Source: Pseudonocardia sp. N23 (GTDB lineage: Bacteria; Actinomycetota; Actinomycetes; Mycobacteriales; Pseudonocardiaceae). From it: a stretch of 64,000 nucleotides of DNA. Shown piece by piece: positions 33,890-42,479 of this stretch. The translations under genes were made by a program, and so were the position numbers. Under the pieces are notes generated by a model that searched no databases, was not told the origin of the DNA, and worked only from the letters and a program-made list of their open reading frames with translations. Each line of letters starts with the position of its first letter. Within the stretch, counting starts at the first letter, position 1. The stretch spans positions 129,535-193,534 of the forward strand of contig NZ_BEGX01000061.1 in the NCBI RefSeq assembly GCF_002583555.1, in the 5' to 3' direction.

Positions 33890-35848
33890 TCACGCGGCCG
33901 TGGGCGGGTCCCGGTGGGAGGCGACGAGCGCGTGACCGTCGCGGAACAGCACACCGTTGCGGCACCGGGCCTCGACCTTCCCGTCGGCGAACTGCTCGGT
34001 GTAGAGCCGGGTGTAGAGCCCGCCCTGCGCCAGCAGCTCGGCGTGGGTGCCGCGCTCGACGATCTCCCCGTCCTCGACGGCCAGGATCTGGTCGGCGCCC
34101 AGGATCGTCGACAGCCGGTGGGCGATCGCGATCGTCGTCCGGGACTGCGTCGCGGTCTCCAGCGCCTGCTGGACGAGCCGCTCGCTCGCGGTGTCCAGGG
34201 CGCTCGTGGCCTCGTCGAGGATCAGCACCGGCGGGTCCTTGAGCAGCACCCGGGCGATGGCCAGCCGCTGCTGCTCACCGCCGGAGAGCCGGTAGCCGCG
34301 CTCCCCCACGATCGTGTCGTAGCCGTCCGGGAAGCTCGCGATCCGGTCGTGGATGTTCGCCGCCCGCGCGGCGGCCTCGAGCTCCTCGTCGGTCGCGTCG
34401 GGCTTGGCGTAGCGCAGGTTGGCGCCGATGGTCGCGTGCAGCAGGTGGGTGTCCTGGGTGACCATGCCGACGGCGGCGCGCAGCGAGGCCTGGGTGAGGT
34501 CGCGGACGTCGTGGCCGTCGAGCGCCACGGCGCCGCGGTCGGCGTCGTAGAGCCGCGGGATCAGGTAGGACAGCGTCGTCTTGCCCGAGCCGCTCGGCCC
34601 GACGATCGCGGTGAGCGTGCCGGGTGCCATCTCCGCACTCACCCCGCGCAGCGCCCACGGCCGCACCGGTGTGCCGGGCGCGGCCGGGTCGTCGCGGTCG
34701 GCGAGCGGGTAGGAGAACCAGACGTCGCGCAACGTGACCGCGCCGCGCACGGTCGCGGGCTCCAGGTCGTGCGCGGACGGGGCGTCGACGATCCGGGGCC
34801 GCAGGTCGAGATAGGAGAAGATGCGACCGAACAGGGCGAGCGAGGTCTGCACGTCCAGCGAGACCCGCAGCAGGTTGACCGTCGGGAACAGCAGCCGGGT
34901 CTGCAGCGTCGTGAACGCGACCACGGTGCCCGCGCTCAGCCCCGTGCCCGCGCCGACGAGCAGGCCCGTCACCAGGTAGACGAGCGCGGGTGTGACGCCG
35001 AGGAACGTCTGCACGACGGCGAAGAACGTCTGGCCCGTCATGGCCTGGCGGACCTGCAGCCCCACCTGGGTGGCGTTCTCCTCGCGGTAGCGGCGCACCT
35101 CGTCGGCCTGCCGGTTGAACACCTTGGCCAGCAGCACGCCCGAGACCGACAGCGCCTCCTCGGTGATGGCGGTCATGTCCGACAGGGACTCCTGGGTGCG
35201 ACCGGCGATCTTGCGGCGCACCCGCCCGACCCGGACCTGCAACAGCACGAACAGCGGGACCAGCGCGACGGCGATCAACGTCAGCTGCCAGCTCAGCAGC
35301 AGCATCGCGATCAGCGCCGCCACGACGGTGACGACGTTGCCCAGGATCGACGTCGCCGTCTCGGTCAGGACGTTCTGCACGCCGCCGACGTCGTTGGCCA
35401 GCCGCGACTGGATCGCGCCCGTCCGGGTCGCGGTGAAGAACGACAGGTCCATCCGCTGCAGGTGCTCGAACAGCCGCCCGCGCAGGTCGGCCATGACCCG
35501 GTTGCCCAGCAGCGTCGTCTGCCACGTCTGCCAGACCCCGATCAGCGCGGACACGACGGGGATCGCGATCATCCCGGCGACGAGCCACACCAGGAGCTCC
35601 ATGTCCACTCGCCCATCCGGCGGGAACAGCGCCCTGTCGAACGTCGCCTGGGTCAGGAACGGCGTGATGATTCCCAGCCCGCTGGAGACGAGCACGGCCG
35701 CGAGGATCCCGGACAGCGCGACCCGGTGGGGGCCGAACAGCGCCCACACCCGCCGGCCGATGCGATCACCTGCCGGCCGCGTCCCTGCCGGACCCGTGTC
35801 CGCCGGTCTCGTCCCCGCCGTCACGCTCGCGTCGTTCGCCCTGGTCAC
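33890..35848 (-). CDS. ABC exporter, fused membrane and ATPase domains (multidrug/lipid type)
   Basis: A 652-residue half-transporter. Six membrane helices lie at about 35-340, with the RMDLSFFTATRTGAIQSRLANDV coupling region, and the ATPase follows with Walker A GPSGSGKTT, the Q-loop in GMVTQDTHLLHATIG, signature LSGGEQQRLAIARVLL, Walker B VLILDEATSALD and the H-loop in AIAHRLSTI. It would work as a homodimer in the cytoplasmic membrane; the cargo is unknown (MsbA/LmrA-like). The GTG at 35848 has GAGGGGG upstream, which rules out the much longer open reading of the same frame. Confidence 0.93.
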   Translation of the reverse strand: MTRANDASVTAGTRPADTGPAGTRPAGDRIGRRVWALFGPHRVALSGILAAVLVSSGLGIITPFLTQATFDRALFPPDGRVDMELLVWLVAGMIAIPVVSALIGVWQTWQTTLLGNRVMADLRGRLFEHLQRMDLSFFTATRTGAIQSRLANDVGGVQNVLTETATSILGNVVTVVAALIAMLLLSWQLTLIAVALVPLFVLLQVRVGRVRRKIAGRTQESLSDMTAITEEALSVSGVLLAKVFNRQADEVRRYREENATQVGLQVRQAMTGQTFFAVVQTFLGVTPALVYLVTGLLVGAGTGLSAGTVVAFTTLQTRLLFPTVNLLRVSLDVQTSLALFGRIFSYLDLRPRIVDAPSAHDLEPATVRGAVTLRDVWFSYPLADRDDPAAPGTPVRPWALRGVSAEMAPGTLTAIVGPSGSGKTTLSYLIPRLYDADRGAVALDGHDVRDLTQASLRAAVGMVTQDTHLLHATIGANLRYAKPDATDEELEAAARAANIHDRIASFPDGYDTIVGERGYRLSGGEQQRLAIARVLLKDPPVLILDEATSALDTASERLVQQALETATQSRTTIAIAHRLSTILGADQILAVEDGEIVERGTHAELLAQGGLYTRLYTEQFADGKVEARCRNGVLFRDGHALVASHRDPPTAA

Positions 35849-35938
35849 CAGCGCCCCCTCGGTGAGTCCGGCCACACACCGACCGGCCGGCCCAGCCTGC
35901 CAGGCGCGGCCACGCCGGGCGCGTGACAGGGTCGGGGC

Positions 35939-37084
35939 GTGGGTTCGGCGTTTCCGGAGACGACGCCGGCGGCGCCGGGCGGACCTCCCGAGCCGTCGTG
36001 GCGCTACCGCGCGCGCGAGCGGCTGCGCGGGGTCTCGTGGGGCCGGTGGGTGTTGCTCGTCGTCCTCACCGTCCCGCTGACGGTCGGGTTGGGGGCCCTC
36101 GGCGTGCCGTCGCCCGCGCTGTTCGCGGGGCTGCTCGTCGGGACGGTGCTGGCCCTGCTGGGCAGGGCCCCGCGGGCCGTGCCGGCACCGGCGACGACGG
36201 GCGCGCAGGCGGTCATCGGTGTCGTCATCGGGCTGATCGCGCAGAGCGACACCCTCGCCGCGGTCGCCAGGGACTGGCTGCCGGTGCTGGCCATCGGGCT
36301 GGCGACGTTGCTGGCCAGCATGGGGGCCGGTCTGCTGATGGGGGTGCAGCGGGGGGTGTCCCCGCTGACCGGGATGCTCGCGCTCACCGCCGGTGGGGCG
36401 TCCGGGCTGGTCGCGATCAGCCGTGAGCTGGGCGGCGACGAGCGGGTCGTGGCCGTCGTGCAGTACCTGAGGGTCGGGCTGGTCACCGCGACGATGCCGG
36501 TGGTCGCCGCGCTCGCGTTCGGGGCTCAGCACAGCCCGCCCGGCGGGACGGCCTCGGCGTCGGCGCCCTGGTACGTCGGGCTCGGCGTGCTCGCGTTCTG
36601 CTGCGCGGTCGGCGTCCCGCTCGGCGTGCTCACCCGGGTCCCCGCAGGCGCCCTGCTCGGCCCGATGGTCGTCGCGCTCGCCCTCGCGCTGACGGGGTGG
36701 TCGTTCGCGTCGACGCCGCCGTCGCTGGTCGTCGACGTCGCCTACGCCGTCATCGGCTGGCAGGCCGGGGTGCGGTTCACCCGGGAGAGCCTGCGGACCG
36801 TCGCCCGGGTACTGCCGCTGGCGGTCGGGTTGATCGTCGTGATCATCGGGGCGTGCGCGGCGCTGGGCGTCGCCCTCTCGCACTTCACCGGCGCGACCCT
36901 GCTGGAGGGCTACCTCGCGACGACGCCCGGCGGCATCTACGCCGTTCTCGCGACGGCCATCTCCGCGGGCACCGACGTCACGTTCGTGGTGGCGATGCAG
37001 GTGCTCCGCGTGGTGCTGATGCTGCTCATCGCGCCGTTCCTCGCCCGGCTCGCCGGCCGCTGGGGCACTACCGGAGCCGACTGA
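35939..37084 (+). CDS. AbrB-family membrane protein (PF05145, 'ammonia monooxygenase'-like)
   Basis: A 381-residue membrane protein with about ten helices arranged as two similar halves. Family phrases are FAGLLVGTVLALLGR, ALTAGGASGLVAISRELGGDERVVAVVQYLRV and the second-half TPGGIYAVLATAISAGTDVTFVVAMQVLRV. The family was misnamed ammonia monooxygenase; E. coli AbrB is its model and may regulate or transport. The GTG at 35939 is the apparent start. It is divergent from the ABC exporter across 90 bp. Confidence 0.85.
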   Translation: MGSAFPETTPAAPGGPPEPSWRYRARERLRGVSWGRWVLLVVLTVPLTVGLGALGVPSPALFAGLLVGTVLALLGRAPRAVPAPATTGAQAVIGVVIGLIAQSDTLAAVARDWLPVLAIGLATLLASMGAGLLMGVQRGVSPLTGMLALTAGGASGLVAISRELGGDERVVAVVQYLRVGLVTATMPVVAALAFGAQHSPPGGTASASAPWYVGLGVLAFCCAVGVPLGVLTRVPAGALLGPMVVALALALTGWSFASTPPSLVVDVAYAVIGWQAGVRFTRESLRTVARVLPLAVGLIVVIIGACAALGVALSHFTGATLLEGYLATTPGGIYAVLATAISAGTDVTFVVAMQVLRVVLMLLIAPFLARLAGRWGTTGAD

Positions 37085-37274
37085 CCCGTCCGGGGCGGCG
37101 GCTCGGGCACGGGGGTGCAGCACCCCCGCGAGCGCCTCCACCCAGTCGACCAGGCGGAACCCGCCGCGCACCACGGAGGAACGCGGGGTCGATCGCGACG
37201 ACGGGGCCCCGCGTGAGCGGGCCGAGGACGGCGTGGGCCTGGGCCATCTCGTCGTCGAGGCCGAACCCGCACGG
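37085..37274 (-). pseudogene. Possible frameshifted coding remnant
   Basis: After the epoxide hydrolase stop, two minus-strand frames look coding in turn. The first reads CGFGLDDEMAQAHAVLGPL and continues to AIDPAFLRG; then, one frame over, it reads VVRGGFRLVDWVEALAGVLHP. Both have G/C third positions, and neither is a full gene. No family is recognised. This may be the end of a decayed gene, or chance in GC-rich DNA. Confidence 0.25.
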
Positions 37275-37276
37275 GG

Positions 37277-38410
37277 CTACCGCACCATCCGGAAGAACGC
37301 GCGGATGTCGTCGACGAGCACCTCCGGCTGCTCCAGCGACGCGAAGTGACCACCCACCTCGGGACGGTTGAGCATCCGCAGGTCGGTGAAGCGACGCTCC
37401 AGCCAGTGCCGCGGCAGCCTGCGCATCTCGTGGGGGAACACCGTCGCCCCCGTCGGCACCTCGACGGTGTCGTAACGGGTCTTGCCGTAGCTCTCCCAGT
37501 ACAGCCGCGCCGACGACGCCGCACTGCCAGTCAGCCAGTACGTCATGACGTTGTCGAGCAGCCGGTCACGCGAGACCGTGTTCTCCGGGTAGCCCGCGCA
37601 GTCGGTCCAGTCCCAGAACTTCTCGACGATCCACGCGCACTGCCCGACAGGTGAGTCGGTGAGGCCGTAACCGACCGTCTGCGGACGGGTGGACTGCTCG
37701 GCGGAGTAGCCCGTGCCGAAACGGCGGAACCTCTTCGCGTCGAGCATCCCCTTCTTCTCCTCCCGCGACAGCGGGAGGCGCTCCTCGTCCGGCGGGACCT
37801 CGGCCAGGGGCATCGTCAGGTGGATGCCGACGACGTTCTCCGGCGCCCCCGTCCCCAGCATCGCGGTGATCATCGAGCCCCAGTCGCCGCCCTGGGCGCC
37901 GTAGCGGTCGTAGCCGAGGCGGTCCATGAGCTGCGCCCACGCCGTCGCGATCCGCTCGATGCCCCAGCCCGCCATCCGGGGCTTGCCGCTGAACCCGAAC
38001 CCGGGCAGCGACGGCACGACGACATGGAACGCGTCGGCCGGGTCGGGCGGGTCGACCAGGTCGTCGATGATCCCGAGGTACTCCACGACCGATCCCGGCC
38101 AGCCGTGGGTGAGGATCAGCGGCAGGGCGTTCTCGTGGCGCGACCGCACGTGCAGGGCGTGCACGTCGACGGTGTCGTCGGCGCCGCCGTCGAGCACCGT
38201 GCGGATCTGCGGCCGGGAGTTGATCTCGGCCTCGCAGCGCCGCCAGTCGTACCCGTCCGCCCAGTAGGCGCACAGCTCCTGCAGGTAGTCCAGGGGGACG
38301 CCCTGGGTCCAGCCGTCGACGGTCGCCGGCTCGGGCCACCGCGTCCGGCGCAGCCGGTCGCGGAGGTCGTCGAGGTCGGCCTGGGGAGTCTCGATGCGGA
38401 ACTCGCGCAC
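37277..38410 (-). CDS. Epoxide hydrolase (microsomal type, EHN domain)
   Basis: A 377-residue alpha/beta hydrolase with the N-terminal epoxide hydrolase domain (residues 1-110; FRIETPQADLDDLRDRLRRTRWP). The oxyanion motif is HGWPGS, the nucleophilic Asp is in QGGDWGSMI, and the catalytic His is in GGHFASLEQPE; a conserved Tyr-rich lid is present. It opens epoxides with water to diols. It is the last gene of an amidase-SDR-epoxide hydrolase operon; its GTG lies four bases after the SDR stop. The natural epoxide is unknown. Juvenile-hormone-type and limonene-type names would be guesses. Confidence 0.92.
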   Translation of the reverse strand: MREFRIETPQADLDDLRDRLRRTRWPEPATVDGWTQGVPLDYLQELCAYWADGYDWRRCEAEINSRPQIRTVLDGGADDTVDVHALHVRSRHENALPLILTHGWPGSVVEYLGIIDDLVDPPDPADAFHVVVPSLPGFGFSGKPRMAGWGIERIATAWAQLMDRLGYDRYGAQGGDWGSMITAMLGTGAPENVVGIHLTMPLAEVPPDEERLPLSREEKKGMLDAKRFRRFGTGYSAEQSTRPQTVGYGLTDSPVGQCAWIVEKFWDWTDCAGYPENTVSRDRLLDNVMTYWLTGSAASSARLYWESYGKTRYDTVEVPTGATVFPHEMRRLPRHWLERRFTDLRMLNRPEVGGHFASLEQPEVLVDDIRAFFRMVR

Positions 38411-38414
38411 GTGC

Positions 38415-39176
38415 CTACAGTTGCACGCCGCGGGTCAGTGCGCCGTCGGCGACCAGGTTCGCGCCGCTGATCCGGCTCGCCAGCGGGCTCGCGAGCATGA
38501 CGACGGCGTACGCCGTCTCCTCCGGGGTGCCCATCCGGCCGGTGGGGTTGAGGCCGAGCGCGAGGTTCCACAGGTCCGGGTTGCCGCTCTCGATGCCCTG
38601 CCACACCCCGCCGTCGAAGTAGACGTTGCCCGGCGACACCGCGTTCGCGCGGATGCCCTTGGGCGCCAGGTCGAGCGCCAGCCCGGACACGTAGTGCACG
38701 AGCGCGCCCTTCATGACGCCGTAGGAACCGTTCGCGAAGTCGATCTCGCGGCCCGACACGCTCGACACTGCGATGATGCTCGCCGCGTCGCTGCGCTCCA
38801 GGTGCGGCAGCGCCGCCTCGACCAGCCGCACGGTGTGCATGAGGTCGACCTCGAAGCTCGCCTTCCAGTTCTCCTCACCCGGGCCGATCGCCAGCGCACT
38901 GACGTTGGCGATCACGATGTCGATGCCACCGGCCTCGGTGGCCTCGTCGGCGACCCAGGCGGCGAGTGCCTCGCCGTCGGCGACGTCGAGCGACCGGCCC
39001 GCGACCTCGTAGCCCTTGCCGCCCAACAGGTCCACCCGGGCGAGGACCTCGTCCTCGCTGCGCGCGCAGAACGCCACCCGGGCGCCCTCCGCGGCGAGCA
39101 TCTCGACGATCGCGGCGCCGATGCCGCGGGTGCCACCGGTGACGAGGGCCCGGCGGCCGGCAAGTTGCAGGTCCAT
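38415..39176 (-). CDS. Short-chain dehydrogenase/reductase
   Basis: A 253-residue classical SDR. The cofactor motif TGGTRGIGAAI lies at about 14-24, catalytic Ser in AVSSVSGRE and Tyr/Lys in SYGVMKG. The usual NNAG is replaced by IANVSA, which is unusual. C-terminal phrases (NLVADGALTRGVQL) fit sugar- or steroid-type SDRs. The ATG at 39176 has AGGAG eight bases upstream. It sits between an acetamidase/formamidase-type gene (11-bp gap) and an epoxide hydrolase (4-bp gap), so it likely acts on an alcohol or ketone in the same pathway. Confidence 0.9.
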   Translation of the reverse strand: MDLQLAGRRALVTGGTRGIGAAIVEMLAAEGARVAFCARSEDEVLARVDLLGGKGYEVAGRSLDVADGEALAAWVADEATEAGGIDIVIANVSALAIGPGEENWKASFEVDLMHTVRLVEAALPHLERSDAASIIAVSSVSGREIDFANGSYGVMKGALVHYVSGLALDLAPKGIRANAVSPGNVYFDGGVWQGIESGNPDLWNLALGLNPTGRMGTPEETAYAVVMLASPLASRISGANLVADGALTRGVQL

Positions 39177-39187
39177 GTGGAGGTCTC

Positions 39188-40189
39188 CTAGAGGGTGGCG
39201 GACTGCTCGCGCAGGTGGGAGTGCATTCCGCCGTAGGCCCGCGCCGGCGGCAGCAGCGCCTTGGCGACCTTGGTGACGGCGGAGTAGTTGGTGTCGACGA
39301 CGTTGGCCAGCGGCGACTCGCTGATCTGCGTGAGCAGCTGGTACGCGTCGAGCCGGTCGAGGCCGTAGAGCTCGCCGAGCCAGCCGATCATGCCCATCTG
39401 GCTGGCCCGCCAGGCGTCCTCCAGCGGCCGCGACGACCCGACCGTGACGTAGTGGGTGTCGGACTCGATGCGCGGCCACACCGGACCCGCGCCGCCCTTG
39501 ATCAGCTCGACGAGCAGGGTCACGTCCATCGCGCCCTCGACGGCGGTGCCACAGCTCTCGCCCTCACCCTGCCGGTAGTGCCCGTCGCCGACCGAGAACA
39601 GCGCGCCCTCGACATTGACCTGCAGGTAGCAGGTGACGCCCGCCCGCATCTCCGGGGTGTCCATGTTGCCGCCGAACATGTCGGGCACCAGGCTCGACCG
39701 CACCTCCCGGCCCGCGGGCGCGACACCGACCGTGCCGAGCATCGGGTTGCACGGCAGCTCGAGTCGCATGTCGACGCTGGTCGCCTCGAACAGCACCGTG
39801 TTCGCGGCCCGGTCCAGCTGGTAGATCCAGGTCCGCTCGGTCAGCGCGTCGTGCAGCATCGCGGTGCGGTCCGTCGCGGTCAGCGCGCCGAAGAACGGGA
39901 CCGTCGTCGACGCGCCCCACTCCCGTGCCGGGGCCAGGTCCACGAGGTGCAGGGCCAGGGTGTCCCCCGGCTCGGCACCCTCGACGAAGAACGGCCCCGT
40001 CTGCGGGTTCAGCTCGGCCAGGTTCAACACGCCGCCGGCCCGGTCGGTCGTGCTCGTGATCCGCCCCGAGAAGGCGTCCTCGGTCCACAGCTTGAGCAGG
40101 GTGCCGGGGGCGATGCGATGGCTCGGCGCGGCACCGCCGAAGGTCCAGGCGTACTGGTCGGGTTGCGGTCGGTACTCGACGACGTCCAC
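39188..40189 (-). CDS. Acetamidase/formamidase family protein
   Basis: A 333-residue member of the FmdA/AmdA family (PF03069), which hydrolyses small amides to ammonia and an acid. Landmarks are LNPQTGPFFVEGAEPGDTL, PFFGALT, GTVGVAPAG, GGNMDTPEM and VEGALFSVGDGHYRQGEGE. Length is shorter than FmdA of Methylophilus (about 400) but normal for the AmdA branch. The start is a GTG at 40189 with no strong ribosome binding site. It heads a three-gene operon with an SDR and an epoxide hydrolase. Confidence 0.9.
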   Translation of the reverse strand: MDVVEYRPQPDQYAWTFGGAAPSHRIAPGTLLKLWTEDAFSGRITSTTDRAGGVLNLAELNPQTGPFFVEGAEPGDTLALHLVDLAPAREWGASTTVPFFGALTATDRTAMLHDALTERTWIYQLDRAANTVLFEATSVDMRLELPCNPMLGTVGVAPAGREVRSSLVPDMFGGNMDTPEMRAGVTCYLQVNVEGALFSVGDGHYRQGEGESCGTAVEGAMDVTLLVELIKGGAGPVWPRIESDTHYVTVGSSRPLEDAWRASQMGMIGWLGELYGLDRLDAYQLLTQISESPLANVVDTNYSAVTKVAKALLPPARAYGGMHSHLREQSATL

Positions 40190-40240
40190 CCGGCCGATCG
40201 TCGACCGTGGACGGTGGGTACCGCAAGTGATCGCGTGCGA

Positions 40241-40840
40241 TCAGTCCCGGCGGTGCACCGACACCGCGTAGTCGCCGCCGCTCACGTACGGCGCGCGGTC
40301 CCAGGTGGCGAACCGGTCGTCGAGGACCAGCCCGGCGTCCGCGCACCAGGTGTCGTACTCGGGCAGACCCGGCCAGCCCGGCTGCAACGAGAACCCGGCG
40401 ACGAGCAGCCCACCGCGACGCAGGGCCCGCGCGCAGCCCGCGACGGCGGCCGGCCGCTGCGGCGCCACGACGTAGGGCACGACGTTGCCCGCCAGCACGA
40501 CGAGATCGAACCGCGCGTCGTCGTCGATCTCCTGGAGGCCGCCGTGGCGCCACGTCAGCTCCGGCGCCTTGGCACGGGCCACACCGATCATGTCCGCGTC
40601 CGGGTCGAGGCCCTCGACCCCGACACCGCGGCGCGCCAGCTCGATCCCGACCCGGCCCGTGCCGCAGCCCCCGTCGAGCACCAACGGGCCGTCCACCCCG
40701 GTGAGCAGCGCCGTCACCAGGTCGGCCTCGCCGTGCGGGTTGCCCCCACGTGCGGCGATGCGGTCCCAGCGGTCGTCATAGGTACCGACGTCGACGCTGC
40801 GCCGCCAGCGGTCCCAGTCGTCGGGCAGCGTCTCGGGCAT
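40241..40840 (-). CDS. Class I SAM-dependent methyltransferase
   Basis: A 199-residue methyltransferase. Motif I LVLDGGCGTGRVGIELARRG, an acidic motif II (GLDPDADMIGVAR) and VVLAGNVVPYV for motif IV are clear; note GGCGTG with Gly in place of the usual Asp/Glu-x-Gly. The C-terminus (YAVSVHRRD) completes the fold. The substrate is unknown. The ATG at 40840 is supported by a leaderless -10 seven bases upstream. It is divergent from the cystathionine beta-synthase-like gene, with only 34 bp between the starts. Confidence 0.88.
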   Translation of the reverse strand: MPETLPDDWDRWRRSVDVGTYDDRWDRIAARGGNPHGEADLVTALLTGVDGPLVLDGGCGTGRVGIELARRGVGVEGLDPDADMIGVARAKAPELTWRHGGLQEIDDDARFDLVVLAGNVVPYVVAPQRPAAVAGCARALRRGGLLVAGFSLQPGWPGLPEYDTWCADAGLVLDDRFATWDRAPYVSGGDYAVSVHRRD

Positions 40841-40847
40841 GACCATG

Positions 40848-40853
40848 AGGCTA
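40848..40853 (-). promoter_or_regulatory. Leaderless -10 element for the methyltransferase gene
   Basis: On the minus strand TAGCCT (TANNNT) is followed by seven bases and the ATG at 40840. A nearer in-frame ATG (40846) is only two bases after the -10 and so cannot be the start of this transcript. Confidence 0.45.
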
Positions 40854-40874
40854 CTGCTGGGGCAGGATCGGCCG

Positions 40875-42263
40875 ATGGTCTCTCCCGGCCCCGTGCACGA
40901 CTCGCTCACCGACGGCATCGGGGCGACCCCCCTGGTCCGGCTCGACCGGGTCACCGTGGGCGTCGCGGCCGCCGTGTACGTCAAGGCCGAGTACGCGAAC
41001 CCGGGCGGCAGCGTCAAGGACCGGGCAGCGTCCGCCATGGTCACCGCGGCCGAACACGACGGCAGCCTGCGGCCCGGCGGCACCGTGTTCGAGGGGACGT
41101 CGGGCAACACCGGGATCGGCCTGGCGATGGTGGCCGCGCGGCGCGGGTACCGGTGCGTGCTCGTCGTGCCCGACCGCACCGCCGTCGAGAAGATCGCGCT
41201 GCTGCGCGCGTACGGCGCCGAGGTCGTCCTCACCCCGGGCACCGTGGCGCAGCACGACCCGCGGCACGTGCGCCGCCTCGCCGGACGCCTCGCCGCCGAG
41301 ACCCCCGGCGGCTGGCTCGCCGACCAGTACACCAACCCCGCGAACCCGCTCGTCCACGAACACACGACCGGCCCCGAGATCTGGGCGCAGACGCGCGGCC
41401 GCATCACCCATCTCGTCGCCGGCGTCGGCACCGGCGGGACCATCAGCGGCACCGCCCGGCACCTGCGCGCCGTCTCGGACGGGCGGGTGCGGATCGTCGC
41501 GGCGGACCCGGCCACGTCGCGCTACTCCGGCGGCGACGGCAGCCCGTACACCGTCGAGGCCGTCGGGCACTACCTGCACCCCGACACGGCCGTCGACGAA
41601 TGGCCGCAGACATACGACCCGTCGGTCGTCGACGAGTTCGTCACGGTCCCCGACGGCGACGCCGTCCGTCTCGTGCGCCGCGTCGCGCGCGAGGAGGGCC
41701 TCCTGCTCGGCGGCTCGTCGGGCACCGCCCTCGCCGCGGGCCTGCGGGTCGCCGCGGGTCTGGGAGAAGGCGACGTCGTCGTCGTGATCGCCCCCGACTC
41801 CGGCCGGGCCTACCTCAGCAAGTACTTCGACGACGAGTGGTGTGTTCGGCTCGGGTTCGTCGACGCTGCCGAGGGACCCCTCGTGCGGGACGTGCTCCCC
41901 GTCGCCCCGCCCGGCCCGCTGCGCGTCGTCCCGGCCGGGCGCCGGGTCGGCGATGTCCTCGCGAACGTCCCGGACACGGGCGGGCCCGACGTCGTGCCGG
42001 TGGTCGCCGACCGCGACGGCGCCACGGCCGGCCGGGCGACGGGCGATGTCGTCGGCTCCGTCTCGCTGGCCGGGCTGCGCCGCGCGGCCGCCGACGACCC
42101 CGATGCCTGTGTCACCGCGCACCTGCAGCCCCCGCTCGCGACGGTCGGGCTCGGCGAGTCCGTCGCCGCCGCTCTCGCCCGCGTCCCCGGCGACGGGCGG
42201 CCGGTGCTCGTCGTCGCCGACGGCCGGATCGTCCGCGCCGTCCACCGCACCGACCTGCCCTGA
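40875..42263 (+). CDS. Cystathionine beta-synthase-like PLP enzyme with C-terminal CBS pair
   Basis: A 462-residue protein. Residues 1-320 are the cysteine-synthase/CBS catalytic fold: NPGGSVKDR carries the PLP lysine, EGTSGNTGIGLAMVAA binds the substrate carboxylate, GTGGTISGT holds the PLP phosphate and GGSSGTALAAG contacts PLP. Residues about 335-462 are a diverged CBS-domain pair, which in this family senses AdoMet or nucleotides. It makes cystathionine from homocysteine and serine, or acts as a cysteine synthase. M. tuberculosis Rv1077 (cbs) has the same layout. The ATG at 40875 has a GGCAGGA upstream. Confidence 0.88.
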   Translation: MVSPGPVHDSLTDGIGATPLVRLDRVTVGVAAAVYVKAEYANPGGSVKDRAASAMVTAAEHDGSLRPGGTVFEGTSGNTGIGLAMVAARRGYRCVLVVPDRTAVEKIALLRAYGAEVVLTPGTVAQHDPRHVRRLAGRLAAETPGGWLADQYTNPANPLVHEHTTGPEIWAQTRGRITHLVAGVGTGGTISGTARHLRAVSDGRVRIVAADPATSRYSGGDGSPYTVEAVGHYLHPDTAVDEWPQTYDPSVVDEFVTVPDGDAVRLVRRVAREEGLLLGGSSGTALAAGLRVAAGLGEGDVVVVIAPDSGRAYLSKYFDDEWCVRLGFVDAAEGPLVRDVLPVAPPGPLRVVPAGRRVGDVLANVPDTGGPDVVPVVADRDGATAGRATGDVVGSVSLAGLRRAAADDPDACVTAHLQPPLATVGLGESVAAALARVPGDGRPVLVVADGRIVRAVHRTDLP

Positions 42264-42479
42264 CCGGCCCCGGGCGCCGACCTCACGGTCCGGTTCTGCA
42301 CCCGCACGCCCACAGTCGTCCGGGGCGCCCGATCCGGGGTTCGCCGCGTCCGGGGCCGACTCCGGTTCCGGTGACCTTGCCGCCGGGCCGGGGACCGGGC
42401 ACGCTGCGAGCCGGGACGATCGGCCGGTGCCGGCTCCGGACGGACGGCGGCACGACCGGGTACGACGAGGGGGCAGGGC

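Noticed and set aside
35849..37174. Extension of the ABC exporter frame to 1094 residues
   Set aside because: The extension is antisense to the AbrB-family gene and has no conserved sequence; a GTG with a good ribosome binding site at 35848 is the right start.
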